DNA of 64,000 nucleotides from Desulfobacteraceae bacterium (GCA_013003715.1 JABDIN010000078.1:23053-87052), one strand, 5' to 3'; shown: positions 9,570-19,140, counted from the first letter of the stretch. Translations and numbers: made by a program. The notes: generated by a model from the sequence alone, not told the origin.

Positions 9570-10679
9570 TTAATCCAATTTCACCAACTCATACACCCGT
9601 GTACCGATGCCCAGTTCTTCGGCATATTCCAGTTGCAGGGGCCAGTCCACCTTGGGATACAGCCCGGTGAACTTGTCGCCCCCGGGTTCGGTATTGGTTT
9701 TCAGACAGGTCCCGGCAAGGGCGGGCACCTGGTTCACCAGGTCCGCGGATGCCTGATCCAGGGCCACGGGATCGATGGATGCGGCCACGCCAATATCTGC
9801 GACGATCGGTGCATCGTTGGCCGCGTAACAATCACATCCCGGCGACACATTGGTGATAAAATTCAGGTGCAGGGCTTTTTGGGTTTTCCCCTTGAGTACG
9901 CCGGCCGTGTACTCCACCATGTTTTCCAGGAACACGGGGATGGATTGATTCCATTGCACCTGAACCGCATCGTTCGGGCAGATCACGATACACTCGCCGC
10001 ATCCCACGCAAGTCTCCGGGTTGATAGCGGCTATTTCATCGGTGACCGCAATGGCCTCCTGGGCGCAATGCGCCTCGCAATCCCCGCACCCGATACAGGA
10101 TAGCTCGACAACCTTCGGGGTCAGTGTCGAGTGCTGGGCCATCTTGCCCCGCCGGGAGGCGCATCCCATACCCAGATTCTTGATGGCGCCGCCGAACCCG
10201 GAGAGTTCATGACCCTTGAAATGGGCGACGGAAATCAGGCAATCCGCCTGAACGATTTCAGAACCGATGTATACTTCCTGGAAGTTTTTGAGGTTCACCG
10301 GTACGGCGGTCTCGGTCTTTCCCCGAAGACCGTCGGCGATGACCAATGGTGCTTCCACCACGGAATAGGCAAAACCATTGTGTACTGCGGTGGTCATATG
10401 GTTTACGGCATCGGAACGGGTACCCGCATACAGGGTGTTGGCATCGGTCAGAAAAGGCAATCCGCCCGCCGCTTTTATCTCCTGGACGATTTTTCGCAAA
10501 TACACGGGGCGGATGAAGGCGGTATTCCCGAGTTCGCCGAAATGCAGCTTGACAGCCACCATCTCCCTTTTGCCGACGATATCCGCAACACCCGTGGACG
10601 CCATCAATTGCCCGATCTTATCCACAAAACTCTGTTTTTGGGAGGCACGCAAATCAATAAAAAACACCTTGCTCTTCAT
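9570..10679 (-). CDS. DUF362 protein with two [4Fe-4S] sites
   Basis: A 369-residue cytoplasmic protein. The DUF362 region spans most of the chain, and a ferredoxin insert around 190-240 has two clusters: CIGCGDCEAHC and CVGCGECIVIC, each followed by a Pro or Ala-Glu context typical of 2[4Fe-4S] ferredoxins. DUF362 proteins are common in anaerobes; the function is unknown and probably involves low-potential electron transfer. AAGGA precedes the start. The gene is monocistronic by spacing, 188 bases from the transporter downstream and divergent from the cysteine-cluster gene. Confidence 0.9.
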   Translation of the reverse strand: MKSKVFFIDLRASQKQSFVDKIGQLMASTGVADIVGKREMVAVKLHFGELGNTAFIRPVYLRKIVQEIKAAGGLPFLTDANTLYAGTRSDAVNHMTTAVHNGFAYSVVEAPLVIADGLRGKTETAVPVNLKNFQEVYIGSEIVQADCLISVAHFKGHELSGFGGAIKNLGMGCASRRGKMAQHSTLTPKVVELSCIGCGDCEAHCAQEAIAVTDEIAAINPETCVGCGECIVICPNDAVQVQWNQSIPVFLENMVEYTAGVLKGKTQKALHLNFITNVSPGCDCYAANDAPIVADIGVAASIDPVALDQASADLVNQVPALAGTCLKTNTEPGGDKFTGLYPKVDWPLQLEYAEELGIGTRVYELVKLD

Positions 10680-10848
10680 GGTCGATTCCTTTTTAAGTTT
10701 AATCCGATTCTATGAATGTTGGGGTTTACTGGAAATCCCGGGTTTGATATACCTTCGTCCCATTGGCCGGTATGACAGTCCTTCAGGCGTCATTTACCGG
10801 CTAGGCAGCAGATACCGGAAAACCCTCAACGCCAATAAAAGTGACCGT

Positions 10849-11544
10849 ATGGAAATAAAAGACAAAGTCGATATCCTTGATCAAATGTTTACCATATATG
10901 ATGATTTTCTCGCCGACAAGCAGGTCGCATGTGAAAAAGGCTGTGACAGTTGCTGTACTCGAAATGTAACCCTGACCACACTGGAGGGATTTCGGCTGCT
11001 GGACAGGATGGGAAAAGCACAGCACGATCTACTGCTGTCGGATATCCGGACCCGGGAAGGCAACGAACGGTTCATGCCCCGATTGACCATCAACCAGATG
11101 GCGGCCATGTGCGCCCAGGGCAAGGAGATTCCGGAAGAGGAAAACCGTCCGGAGTGGGGATCGTGCCCCCTTCTCACCGATGCATTGTGCCCGGTTTATG
11201 AAAATCGGCCTTTCGGCTGCCGTTGCATGGTATCTCGCGCTAATTGCGCGCAAACCGGCTATGCCGATATGGATCCCCTTATCTTATCCGTCAATGATGT
11301 GTTCCTGCAATACATCGAGCACATTGACGCCCTTGGATACTCCGGGAATTTCATTGACATCCTGTTGTTCCTGGACACTGATCAGAATCGGCACGACTAC
11401 CTGAATAGCCATTTGAACAAACCGGCGTCGGAGACCGGCCTCATTCCCAACCATCCGGTTCAGGTGTTGATGATTCCGCCGGAGCACCGGAAAGCGGTGG
11501 CGCCGATCCTGGAGGCCTTCCGGAGCATCCGGCCGCGCGGGTAG
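10849..11544 (+). CDS. YkgJ-family cysteine-cluster protein
   Basis: A 231-residue protein with the N-terminal motif CxxxCxxCC (Cys28, 32, 35, 36) and a later CPVYENRPFGCRC segment, the paired cysteine cluster of the YkgJ family. These are thought to bind zinc or an Fe-S centre; the reaction is unknown. The frame is open another 157 codons upstream, but that part overlaps the DUF362 gene on the other strand and reads as non-protein; the ATG at 10849 is the natural start. No strong ribosome site is visible. It ends in TAG. Confidence 0.82.
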   Translation: MEIKDKVDILDQMFTIYDDFLADKQVACEKGCDSCCTRNVTLTTLEGFRLLDRMGKAQHDLLLSDIRTREGNERFMPRLTINQMAAMCAQGKEIPEEENRPEWGSCPLLTDALCPVYENRPFGCRCMVSRANCAQTGYADMDPLILSVNDVFLQYIEHIDALGYSGNFIDILLFLDTDQNRHDYLNSHLNKPASETGLIPNHPVQVLMIPPEHRKAVAPILEAFRSIRPRG

Positions 11545-11631
11545 CGACTGCAGCGAAGCGTACTATCGAATATCTGTTCGCTCGAACACCGTAAAAACGC
11601 CATTGAATGTTCGGATGTTGCCATGGGAAAT

Positions 11632-12282
11632 TTAGAATTTGTACCCGATGCCGAACAACCCGTGAAGCGCTGCATTGGGAACCGTGGCATTGCCGTCCGC
11701 CACGGGAACGGTTGCATAGGAACCGGTGAGTTTGGCTTCGATGGAAAAAAACCAATGGTCGGTAAAGTCAAACCGCTTCTCCACCGCTACCTGTGATGTC
11801 ACCCCACTGAGGTAAAACCCGCTGAATCCACCGTCATCCTCCTTCCGCTCCCCCCGGATGCGCGATTCCGGATGGGTCATGACAATACCCAGTCCCACGC
11901 GGTAAATAAACTTCTTCCATTTCACGGCATAGTTCACGGTATTGAGATTATAACCGTGGGAAATGGCGAACTTGTCCACCTCGTCAGGTTTATTGGACAG
12001 AAACAGCTTATGGTGGAGGCTTTCAAATTCCCAGGCATGATTGCCGTTCCATTTGCCGATTTTGAAGTCATAATAGGGCGCCATGGTGCTCCAGGCACGG
12101 GTTTCGTATTCGGCGGTGATGTCTATGTCGTCCTCTCCGGCCTGTTCGATGTTCAATGGGGTCGGGAAACTATATGCCGAGCCGGTGGCCACCTGGAATA
12201 CCCATTCGGCCGAACAAGGTGACGGGGCAAGTAGAAGGGCGCTGCATATCATCAACAATACGGCCAGGCAGATCTTTTTCAT
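11632..12282 (-). CDS. Outer-membrane beta-barrel protein
   Basis: A 216-residue exported protein with a clean signal peptide (about 1-25, ending CSA). The mature part alternates polar and aromatic residues in strands such as WVFQVATGSAYSF and FYLSGVTSQVAVEKRF and ends in GIGYKF; a terminal Phe is the barrel-assembly signal of outer-membrane proteins. Length suggests an eight-stranded barrel of the lipid A deacylase/OmpW size class. GGAGG precedes the start. It is downstream of the ABC exporter and isoprenoid genes on the same strand (109-base gap), so it may act with them, but that is inference. Confidence 0.75.
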   Translation of the reverse strand: MKKICLAVLLMICSALLLAPSPCSAEWVFQVATGSAYSFPTPLNIEQAGEDDIDITAEYETRAWSTMAPYYDFKIGKWNGNHAWEFESLHHKLFLSNKPDEVDKFAISHGYNLNTVNYAVKWKKFIYRVGLGIVMTHPESRIRGERKEDDGGFSGFYLSGVTSQVAVEKRFDFTDHWFFSIEAKLTGSYATVPVADGNATVPNAALHGLFGIGYKF

Positions 12283-12391
12283 CGATCACTTCCTCCAAAG
12301 AAAATTAACTGTGTTTCAGGTGGATAAGGGCGGTACACGCATCAGAGGTCAGTAAATAACAGAATACGGCGATGAACAAAAGGAGATAATG

Positions 12392-13060
12392 TCAAGATAC
12401 CATCCGGCCGTCGGCCAGGGTGATAACATGCTCACAACGGCGAATGATGGCCGGGTCATGGGTAGCGAATAAAACCGTGGTCCCGGTCTTTTCGTGAAGC
12501 CGGATCAACAGCTCGAGAATGCCGGCTGCGGTTGCCGAGTCCAGATGGGCCGTTGGTTCATCTGCCAGCACCACACCGGGACAATGGATCATGGCCCGGG
12601 CCACGGCCACCCGCTGTTTCTGCCCCCCGGACAATTGGTGGGGGAAACGGTCTCCTTTATCCTCGAGGGCGATATCGGAAAGCATGCACCGGATGGTTTC
12701 AGCGAAGTTATCGGCGCCGGTCAGCAGCAGGGGCAATTCAATATTTTCATACACAGTCAGCTTCGGGATAAGATTGTCTCCCTGAAATATCATGCCCACA
12801 TGGTGCCGCCTGAAAAGTGAAAGGCCGGTTTCGTCCATGGCATGCAGATGATGCCCGCCCACTTGAATGTCTCCGGCACTGGGCGATTCAATGCCGCCGA
12901 TGAGGTTGAGCAGGGTGGTTTTGCCGGATCCGGACCTTCCGGCCACGGCGTGGAAGGAGCCGGACGCAATGGCGGTGCTGAAGGAGTTGACGGCATGAAT
13001 GGCAGTGCCACCGTCGAAATAAGTCTTGGAAACCTGGTGTAGATGAATCGGCAAGGTCAT
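12392..13060 (-). CDS. ABC transporter ATPase, LolD/MacB type
   Basis: A 222-residue ATPase with Walker A GRSGSGKTT near 41-49, signature LSGGQKQRVAVARA near 142, Walker B VVLADEPTAHLD near 160 and the switch His in ATHDP near 200. This is the MacB/LolD/FtsE group that powers lipid, lipoprotein or toxin transfer through FtsX-like permeases. Its ATG overlaps the permease stop by one base (TAATG), so it is translationally coupled to it. Confidence 0.92.
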   Translation of the reverse strand: MTLPIHLHQVSKTYFDGGTAIHAVNSFSTAIASGSFHAVAGRSGSGKTTLLNLIGGIESPSAGDIQVGGHHLHAMDETGLSLFRRHHVGMIFQGDNLIPKLTVYENIELPLLLTGADNFAETIRCMLSDIALEDKGDRFPHQLSGGQKQRVAVARAMIHCPGVVLADEPTAHLDSATAAGILELLIRLHEKTGTTVLFATHDPAIIRRCEHVITLADGRMVS

Positions 13061-14256
13061 TAAGAAAACCTCAACATGTCCGCAGCCGTTCGCTTGCCGG
13101 CAATCCGCGAAGGGAAATAAGCTGCTCCTACCGACACCATCACCGAGAGCAGACCGGGCCAGAGCAAACCGGCCACGGTTATCCGGGGCCTGACCACACC
13201 GGTTACCACAAAATACCGGTTATGTGAGGTCCACTGGGAAAAATCGATGCCGAAATGAGCGGCAATGGCCACCATTGCCCCGCCGATGGCAAGCCCGGCC
13301 AGGGTCGCCAACAGGCAGACCATAAAATTTTCCAGAAACACCAGGAAGACCATTTCGTTGGGTGTGATGCCCAGTGCTTTGAGAATACCGAACTCCCGGT
13401 ATCGTTCCATTACCGTCAATATAACCGTATTGCTGATGCCAAACCCCACCAGCAAATATACCAGCGTCATGATGACCATCATGGAGATGGTATTCATTTC
13501 GATGAGTTGCACCAGGTCCGGCAGCAATTCGTCCCAGGTTCGCAGGCTTATCCCCGCTGGCAGCTGTTGCTGTATCCGGGCGGCAGCCGGTCGGATCTCT
13601 TCGGGATGGCTGAAAAAGACGGCAATCTCCGCAGTGGAGGCACGCTGCAAGGCGGTTGTGAACCCACCGATGGGCATGAAGGCGGTGGTATTGTCAAAAT
13701 ACTCGATGCCGGTTTCAAAAATACCGCTGATCTCAATCCCGGCAAGTCCGACCCCGCTTCCGGTGTTGAAGGTTAAGATGTCCCCGGTTTTGGCAGACAG
13801 CGCATCGGCGATGCCGCTTCCCACCATGATCCGACGGGATTCCGGACCGGGGACGACACCCGCCGTCAGGCGTTGGGACACTGCGGTTTTAACGAATTCT
13901 TTTTCCGGATCAACCCCGAACAGGTTCACCGGCACAGCCCCCTTCTCCCCGGTAAGCAGTCCGCTCGACCGGTGTCTCGGCAACAGGTCGGCCACTCGGG
14001 ACTCCTTGCGGATCACGGGAATGAGTGCCGGCAGCAACCGGGTATCAGGTAGGGCGATCAAGCCATGGCCGGAATGCAGGTGGGTGGAGTTCATCACCAT
14101 GCAATCGTTTATGCCGGTGGTAATTCCGTATAAGAGAACCAATGTAGCCGTACCGATGACGATGAACCCACCGACAGCGATTGTTTTTCGCCGATGCCGG
14201 GAACAGAAACGCAGCACCAGTCGCATCCATATCCGGGTCAGATTCAGTTTCATCAA
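13060..14256 (-). CDS. FtsX/LolC-like ABC permease
   Basis: A 398-residue permease with the four-helix FtsX/MacB layout: one helix near 20-45, a large periplasmic domain (about 50-265), then three helices near 275-300, 315-350 and 365-390. The domain between helices 1 and 2 is the MacB periplasmic core type. Only one permease gene is present, so it would work as a homodimer with the neighbouring ATPase. It overlaps the upstream isoprenoid-enzyme gene by four bases (ATGA). Substrate unknown; an isoprenoid-linked lipid is a hypothesis from context. Confidence 0.88.
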   Translation of the reverse strand: MMKLNLTRIWMRLVLRFCSRHRRKTIAVGGFIVIGTATLVLLYGITTGINDCMVMNSTHLHSGHGLIALPDTRLLPALIPVIRKESRVADLLPRHRSSGLLTGEKGAVPVNLFGVDPEKEFVKTAVSQRLTAGVVPGPESRRIMVGSGIADALSAKTGDILTFNTGSGVGLAGIEISGIFETGIEYFDNTTAFMPIGGFTTALQRASTAEIAVFFSHPEEIRPAAARIQQQLPAGISLRTWDELLPDLVQLIEMNTISMMVIMTLVYLLVGFGISNTVILTVMERYREFGILKALGITPNEMVFLVFLENFMVCLLATLAGLAIGGAMVAIAAHFGIDFSQWTSHNRYFVVTGVVRPRITVAGLLWPGLLSVMVSVGAAYFPSRIAGKRTAADMLRFS

Positions 14257-15284
14257 CGGTCTCTAAGAAGTATTAATGCCTGGGGTTGACCATACAATTC
14301 CGCCAGATGCCCGATAAAGTCTTTTCTGCTCTCACTGTCCATGGGCAGTCCGGCCCCACGGAGAAGGCTTACGGCTGTCGACAACCGCCCGAGGGCGATT
14401 TTCAGGGCATGGCCGGCGGCCACGGGGAATTCAGTGTACAAATCGAAACGATTCCGGAACGATTTTTCCAGTGACACGGAAAGGTATCGATCCAGCTGTT
14501 TTTTTTCAACGGTGTCGTCGCCATGAAGTATCAAAGCGGCCAGATAATTGTATTTCCGGTCATGGATGTCCATGGCCAGATCACTCAGATCATCAAGGAC
14601 CTGGCAGCCGATTCCCAATTGCATCAATCCGTCCATGGCTTTTTTTACAATGGGGGCTTCCGGATCAAGATCTCCCAGCGCGACAGGGGCGGATAAGGGT
14701 GCTGTAAACAATTGCCCTGTTTTTGCCGAATGAATTTTATCGAGCACCTCATCGGGTGAGAGCGCATAATCCACACCGCCTTCTTCCTGGGCCTCTTCCT
14801 TTCCGCTGACGAGAATGGAATCCAGGGAATGATCGTTCAATAGATGCATTTCAGCCGGACTGATGATCCCATCATCAACGGCATCCAACAGGTAGGAGAA
14901 AAAAACACGGTCGGTCACCAGCAATGTCAATACGGATTTGAATACCGGCGCTGTCTCGGGAAGATCAGTCAGGATCAATTCCTTGAGTTCATCGTCCAGA
15001 AGATTGTCACAGGCGGTGACCCAGCATCTCAAACAATGGTTCAGGCGGGCGAACAGACAACGGCGCCGGGGTGGGATATTCAGCGCATGAAACATGGCGA
15101 TGAACAATACACTGAAATAATTGTGTCTGAGTGTTTTCCAACTGTCCGGCAATGCACGGAGGCGGATGTCGGAATTGGACAGCGTTTTGGCCGCTTTTTC
15201 CCAAAAACTGTTCAGGACATCGATTTGTTCGGCCAGGCTCTGGTTGAAAATGTTGATTTTGGATAAAAAATCAAACTCCGGCAT
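14253..15284 (-). CDS. Class 1 isoprenoid biosynthesis enzyme (polyprenyl-synthase-like)
   Basis: A 343-residue, all-helical protein with both metal-binding Asp motifs of class I isoprenoid synthases: DNLLDDE at 93-99 and DDLSD at 231-235. A KTG motif at 188-190 also matches trans-prenyltransferases. The first motif is not the classic DDxxD of chain-elongating prenyl synthases and is closer to DNxxD types, so product and even reaction type (chain elongation, condensation or cyclisation) are open. It is the first gene of a tightly overlapped set with an ABC permease and ATPase, which is unusual for isoprenoid enzymes and hints at export of its product. Confidence 0.72.
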   Translation of the reverse strand: MPEFDFLSKINIFNQSLAEQIDVLNSFWEKAAKTLSNSDIRLRALPDSWKTLRHNYFSVLFIAMFHALNIPPRRRCLFARLNHCLRCWVTACDNLLDDELKELILTDLPETAPVFKSVLTLLVTDRVFFSYLLDAVDDGIISPAEMHLLNDHSLDSILVSGKEEAQEEGGVDYALSPDEVLDKIHSAKTGQLFTAPLSAPVALGDLDPEAPIVKKAMDGLMQLGIGCQVLDDLSDLAMDIHDRKYNYLAALILHGDDTVEKKQLDRYLSVSLEKSFRNRFDLYTEFPVAAGHALKIALGRLSTAVSLLRGAGLPMDSESRKDFIGHLAELYGQPQALILLRDR

Positions 15285-15364
15285 GGGTGCCCGCTCATCG
15301 GATGCTGTATAGCGATAGGGTTAAATTGAGGTAATTACGCTTTTCATAAAACCGGACCGGACAC

Positions 15365-16042
15365 TTATTGTCCGGCCACGTCTTTTCCGCAGTGCTTACA
15401 TAACTTCGCCTTCTTTTTGATGATTTCAGCACAATACGGACATTCTCGTGTAAAATGACGTGTGTGAATTTCCTGGACGGCCGTTTCAATTTTTTTCTCC
15501 AGGATATCATTCCCGACACGCAGGTTTCGCAGAGCATCAATGGCTTCAATGCCACCGATATCCCCCATCATTTCAGCGGCTTTGGTCCGAACCCGCATGG
15601 GTTCGGAGGGATCCAGAAGCAATCGGAGAACACTGACGCCGTCCTGATTGATATAACAATCGGCAAGAATACTGAATCCTTTTTTAATGTTATCTTTCAA
15701 TACTTCCTGTTGAGCCATAACCTGTTCGTTGATGATCTGTCCCTTGGCCCCCATGGGGCTGAATACGGGCATACATTCGTAATGGTCTTCCCCGGGATAG
15801 CAAAAGCACCGGTATGAAGCGTTATGCGCGTAATTCTCTTTTAAATTGTCCCATCCATTGACATAGAGCGGACATTCATCATTAAAGCATAAAAAAAGGT
15901 ACGGGGCACCCCAGCCCAAACCATCGGCAAAATTTATCGGTGGTGCTTCCCAGATATCCATCTGCTTTTTACAATGGGGACAGACAGGCCTTTCCATGGT
16001 CATGACTTTTTCCAATACCTGCTCTTTTGTTTCAAAGGCCAT
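15365..16042 (-). CDS. Zinc-ribbon protein with HEAT-like repeat
   Basis: A 225-residue soluble protein. An N-terminal CPHC pair near 21-24 with a CFNDEC segment near 52-57 and a C-terminal zinc ribbon (CPYC ... CKHC) near 203-220 probably bind zinc. Between them residues about 135-175 form HEAT-type helices (DPSEPMRVRTKAAEMMGDIGG). Such proteins act as scaffolds; no catalytic motif is seen. GGAG stands before the ATG. It lies 80 bases upstream of the isoprenoid gene on the same strand and could share its transcript. Confidence 0.78.
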   Translation of the reverse strand: MAFETKEQVLEKVMTMERPVCPHCKKQMDIWEAPPINFADGLGWGAPYLFLCFNDECPLYVNGWDNLKENYAHNASYRCFCYPGEDHYECMPVFSPMGAKGQIINEQVMAQQEVLKDNIKKGFSILADCYINQDGVSVLRLLLDPSEPMRVRTKAAEMMGDIGGIEAIDALRNLRVGNDILEKKIETAVQEIHTRHFTRECPYCAEIIKKKAKLCKHCGKDVAGQ

Positions 16043-16238
16043 TCTTAACTCCGATCTATATGGTTGAAATTATAATAAACTGTAATTTTAAAAATCCGGC
16101 GCCGATATTGACGAATAAAGTAGATTCTAAGAAGTTTTTATATTTTGTCAATGATGCCCTGTCCTCTTGCCGGCGCCCGGATACCGTATCCAAGTTCGAT
16201 TGAAATGTCCATATATAACCATGCACATGCAAGGCTAT

Positions 16239-16345
16239 GGCATGTTAAATCAGTAGGGTTGGAATAGTGTCCGATGAAAACAGGTAATCTTTAATTTCAA
16301 ATGGCGGAATACTATCCATTTTTAAAGATCGCTTTGATAATAAAG
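16239..16345 (+). repeat. Repeat copy A, upstream of the 767-residue gene
   Basis: The segment 16259-16288 matches 18843-18872 at 29 of 30 positions (core GTGTCCGATGAAAACAGG), and 16296-16345 matches 18909-18958 at roughly four in five. Weaker similarity begins at GGCATGT (16239). It sits in the 413-base gap 16043-16455, which holds no gene. This copy lacks the right-hand inverted half seen in copy B, so it is shorter or truncated. Confidence 0.8.
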
Positions 16346-16455
16346 TAAAGGAATCGGATTAAAGGCCGATATTAAAGATGATAAGCCCCGGACTCTGATG
16401 CCATGGGGCTGATTACACCGGCAGTGCACTTACCATTCCCACACGTCTCCTATGG

Positions 16456-18759
16456 ATGCGGCGGCACCGCATTGTGATTGAACGGCGAATGATGATGAAT
16501 ATGAATAACGAATCCCCCGACATGCAACTGGATGACAGCGCCAAGGCCCTGTTCGAAGAGTTGGGGGGTATTGAAGCGCGACAAAAATACAGCCTGGACG
16601 GGTTGGCCCAGAGCCTGGAAGATGAGCAGAAACGGCAGGACAAATGGCGGCTTCAACTCATCCAGGCGGCGATCCTGATCAGCACCCAATTCATGGACAT
16701 TCGCCTGTTGAAAAACAAGGACGAATATTCAATTGCCTTTGAAAAGCTCCATAAAACCTTAAAACAACTCTCGGCCATGCCCGATGCGGATGACAAAATT
16801 ATCATCCGTTATCGCGGTAATCCCGAATCCCCGTCTACACCTGAAAAATTCGACTATGAAATTCTGTTCAGCCATCTGATGGTGAATACAGCGGTGGTGC
16901 CGTCCATCATCAAACGCACCGGCGGTAAAAACCCACAACTTGGGGATCAGTTACTACAGGCGTTCACACTGTTTTCCAAATGGGGATTGAACAACCTCTA
17001 TATACGGCTCCCTAAAGGCGGCCAGGCGGATATGATGCAATTGCACATCTGCCTGAGGCTCTTGATGCAATATAAAAGAGCCAAATCAAAGGGAGTACCG
17101 CTGGTGATTTCACAGGGCGGGAAGAAACGGCAGATCCCAATCGTATTGGATGAGACGGGACAACCGGACCTCAACCTGACCCTGGTGGCCGGAATCAACC
17201 AGTTAAACTCGACCACCATGGACGGATTGGTTCAAAAAGTCGGCAGTTGGATGCAAAAGGACGGGGGCGACAATGGTGAAAAAGCACTGGTTTACACGAG
17301 TGTTTTCAATGCCATGTACGACATTGAAAAAATTTCACAAAAACTGAAGAAACCGCTGTTGGAAATTAACAATATCAAATGGCTGATGTTACTGAAATCA
17401 GATGACATCATCACCCAGGAAAAAGCGCACGTAGCCCGTCTGGCTCTCAGTAAATCCGGAGGATCCCCGGAAAAGGTAGCCGAAGTCATCAAGAGCGTTT
17501 ATGGTGACGATTATGGTAAAATAGATTCAAAAAAACTGAACAAACGCATAAATCTGTCATCGGAATTATTACACTCCATAGAGGAAGAGCCGGATAATGA
17601 AGGGATAAAGTCCGAGGTGCTTGAGAATATACATCGACGTCTCGATACCGTTGAGGACAGCTTTTTCGACAACATATATGTCCAGCGTGAAGATGACCCG
17701 GAAATTGAAGATGACAAAAACAACGTCATCCTGCGGGTACATCAACAACTTTACAAAATGGTCACCTTTTTTAAAGGCCGCTCAGCAACACATAAAAAGA
17801 TGAAGAGCGTGACCGCGAATCCCATGTCCTTCACGGATACCGATTTCGAAACCATCGCCACCGATTTCAACATCTCCACGGAAGAAGCTATCGCGCTGGT
17901 CGATCATCTTAAAAATTGTTTCTCCGCCAACGGCCGATTCAGAAAATCCGCATTCAACGCCGCCATCGACCATTTCATTTGCTATGAAAAAAAGATTTTT
18001 CAATTTTTGTGGCATCACATGAAGGATGTGGTTCTCAATGAAGATCGCACCGCCTTCTTAAATGCGCTGCAAACCTTGGCCTCAAGAATGGAACAGCCCA
18101 AAAAGGCGTTTAAAATTTTGCTGGAGGATTTTACCCGCGAACCATCCGTGATCAATTTTTCCGATAACAAAGCGCTGATGCTGGCAAATCTGGTTTTGCA
18201 TCGCTACGATACCCTGGCCGATATCGAGATGACCCCCGATGATATCATATTGGAACGGTTGCAACTGGACCATAAGGTGGCGGGCTACGCCAGCTGGCGA
18301 ATCGACAGAGACCAGGAGCGCTTTTTTGAAAAAGTCCGGACAATCCATAATAAGCTTAATGAATCACTTGAGCGCGGCAAGACCCATCGCGAACAGTTTA
18401 CCAGTGGGCACATGATAAATCTGGAAAGAGAATTATACATCTTCCTGTCATTGGTCGAAGGGAAAACCGGCCCTTGTGTATTACGAAGCGGTGTTCAGGA
18501 ATACGGCAATCCGCAAGCGGAGGTGTTCGCTCTGCCGCACAGTGAGCTTCAGATGCAGTTGCTGATCCAAAACCTTCGGGTGACCCTGCACGGTATCGGC
18601 AGTATCGGCGCCATGGAGGATATCGGCCTGCTGGAACAAGTGAAACAGAATGAAGAAGAATTCATACACCTTAAAAAGAGTAAAGATCATCGTGCCCAGG
18701 CGCGGATGATTACAGAATGGGCGAACAACGCCATCAAACACATCAAATACCGACGATAA
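16456..18759 (+). CDS. Unrecognised 767-residue protein
   Basis: I do not recognise this protein. It is soluble, has no signal peptide or membrane segment, and is strongly helical with mixed charge throughout. A basic/acidic alternation near 420-470 (PEIEDDKNN, FFKGRSATHKK) may be a linker between two helical halves. No nucleotide-binding or metal motif was found. Start candidates are ATG 16456 and the ATGs at 16489-16501; none has a strong ribosome site. It stands alone, over 400 bases from either neighbour, and is bracketed by two directly repeated sequences, which raises the possibility that the segment was acquired or can be lost by recombination. Confidence 0.75.
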   Translation: MRRHRIVIERRMMMNMNNESPDMQLDDSAKALFEELGGIEARQKYSLDGLAQSLEDEQKRQDKWRLQLIQAAILISTQFMDIRLLKNKDEYSIAFEKLHKTLKQLSAMPDADDKIIIRYRGNPESPSTPEKFDYEILFSHLMVNTAVVPSIIKRTGGKNPQLGDQLLQAFTLFSKWGLNNLYIRLPKGGQADMMQLHICLRLLMQYKRAKSKGVPLVISQGGKKRQIPIVLDETGQPDLNLTLVAGINQLNSTTMDGLVQKVGSWMQKDGGDNGEKALVYTSVFNAMYDIEKISQKLKKPLLEINNIKWLMLLKSDDIITQEKAHVARLALSKSGGSPEKVAEVIKSVYGDDYGKIDSKKLNKRINLSSELLHSIEEEPDNEGIKSEVLENIHRRLDTVEDSFFDNIYVQREDDPEIEDDKNNVILRVHQQLYKMVTFFKGRSATHKKMKSVTANPMSFTDTDFETIATDFNISTEEAIALVDHLKNCFSANGRFRKSAFNAAIDHFICYEKKIFQFLWHHMKDVVLNEDRTAFLNALQTLASRMEQPKKAFKILLEDFTREPSVINFSDNKALMLANLVLHRYDTLADIEMTPDDIILERLQLDHKVAGYASWRIDRDQERFFEKVRTIHNKLNESLERGKTHREQFTSGHMINLERELYIFLSLVEGKTGPCVLRSGVQEYGNPQAEVFALPHSELQMQLLIQNLRVTLHGIGSIGAMEDIGLLEQVKQNEEEFIHLKKSKDHRAQARMITEWANNAIKHIKYRR

Positions 18760-18822
18760 AAATCCGCCCGCTTTTTCCCGGATACCTCCCCCTATACAAA
18801 TACGCAACCCACCCAGGACTAA

Positions 18823-19042
18823 GGCATGTAAAAATGATACGATTGGAATCGTGTCCGATGAAAACAGGTAATATCAAATGACAAAGCTCAAATGACAAAG
18901 CTCAAATGTCAAATGGCGGTATGCCATCCATTATAAAGGACCGCTTTGATAATTGAGTGTAGATTAAACGACAGCATTCCTTCATTTGGCATTTGGATTT
19001 TGTCATTTGACAATATAATCGTACCTTGCACCAAAGCATACC
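18823..19042. repeat. Repeat copy B: palindromic, MITE-like element
   Basis: It repeats copy A between 18823 and 18958 and then continues into an imperfect inverted half: the left part carries two tandem 14-base units CAAATGACAAAGCT (from 18875) and the right part carries the complementary CATTTGGCATTTGG and TTTTGTCATTTGAC (18983-19011). The ends also mirror each other: GGCATG and TACGATT on the left, AATCGTAC and GCATACC on the right. A short non-coding element with terminal inverted repeats and no gene fits a MITE-like or other mobile palindromic repeat. No target duplication was recognised. Confidence 0.6.
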
Positions 19043-19111
19043 AACATTTTTAAGTATCTGCGTCCATGCCAATTCTTCATGCGATCACCCTGTCAATCCA
19101 CCATCAAAATC

Positions 19112-19140
19112 TTGACATGATACTGGTATTACCCTATTTC
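19112..19140 (+). promoter_or_regulatory. Candidate promoter for the dus gene
   Basis: TTGACA (19112-19117) is followed after 17 bases by TATTTC (19135-19140), about 60 bases before the dus start. The -35 is perfect and the -10 is weak. Confidence 0.4.

Noticed and set aside
13265..14266. Rightward frame of 333 codons
   Set aside because: Opposite the FtsX-like permease; rich in Ser, Thr and Arg with no family signature.
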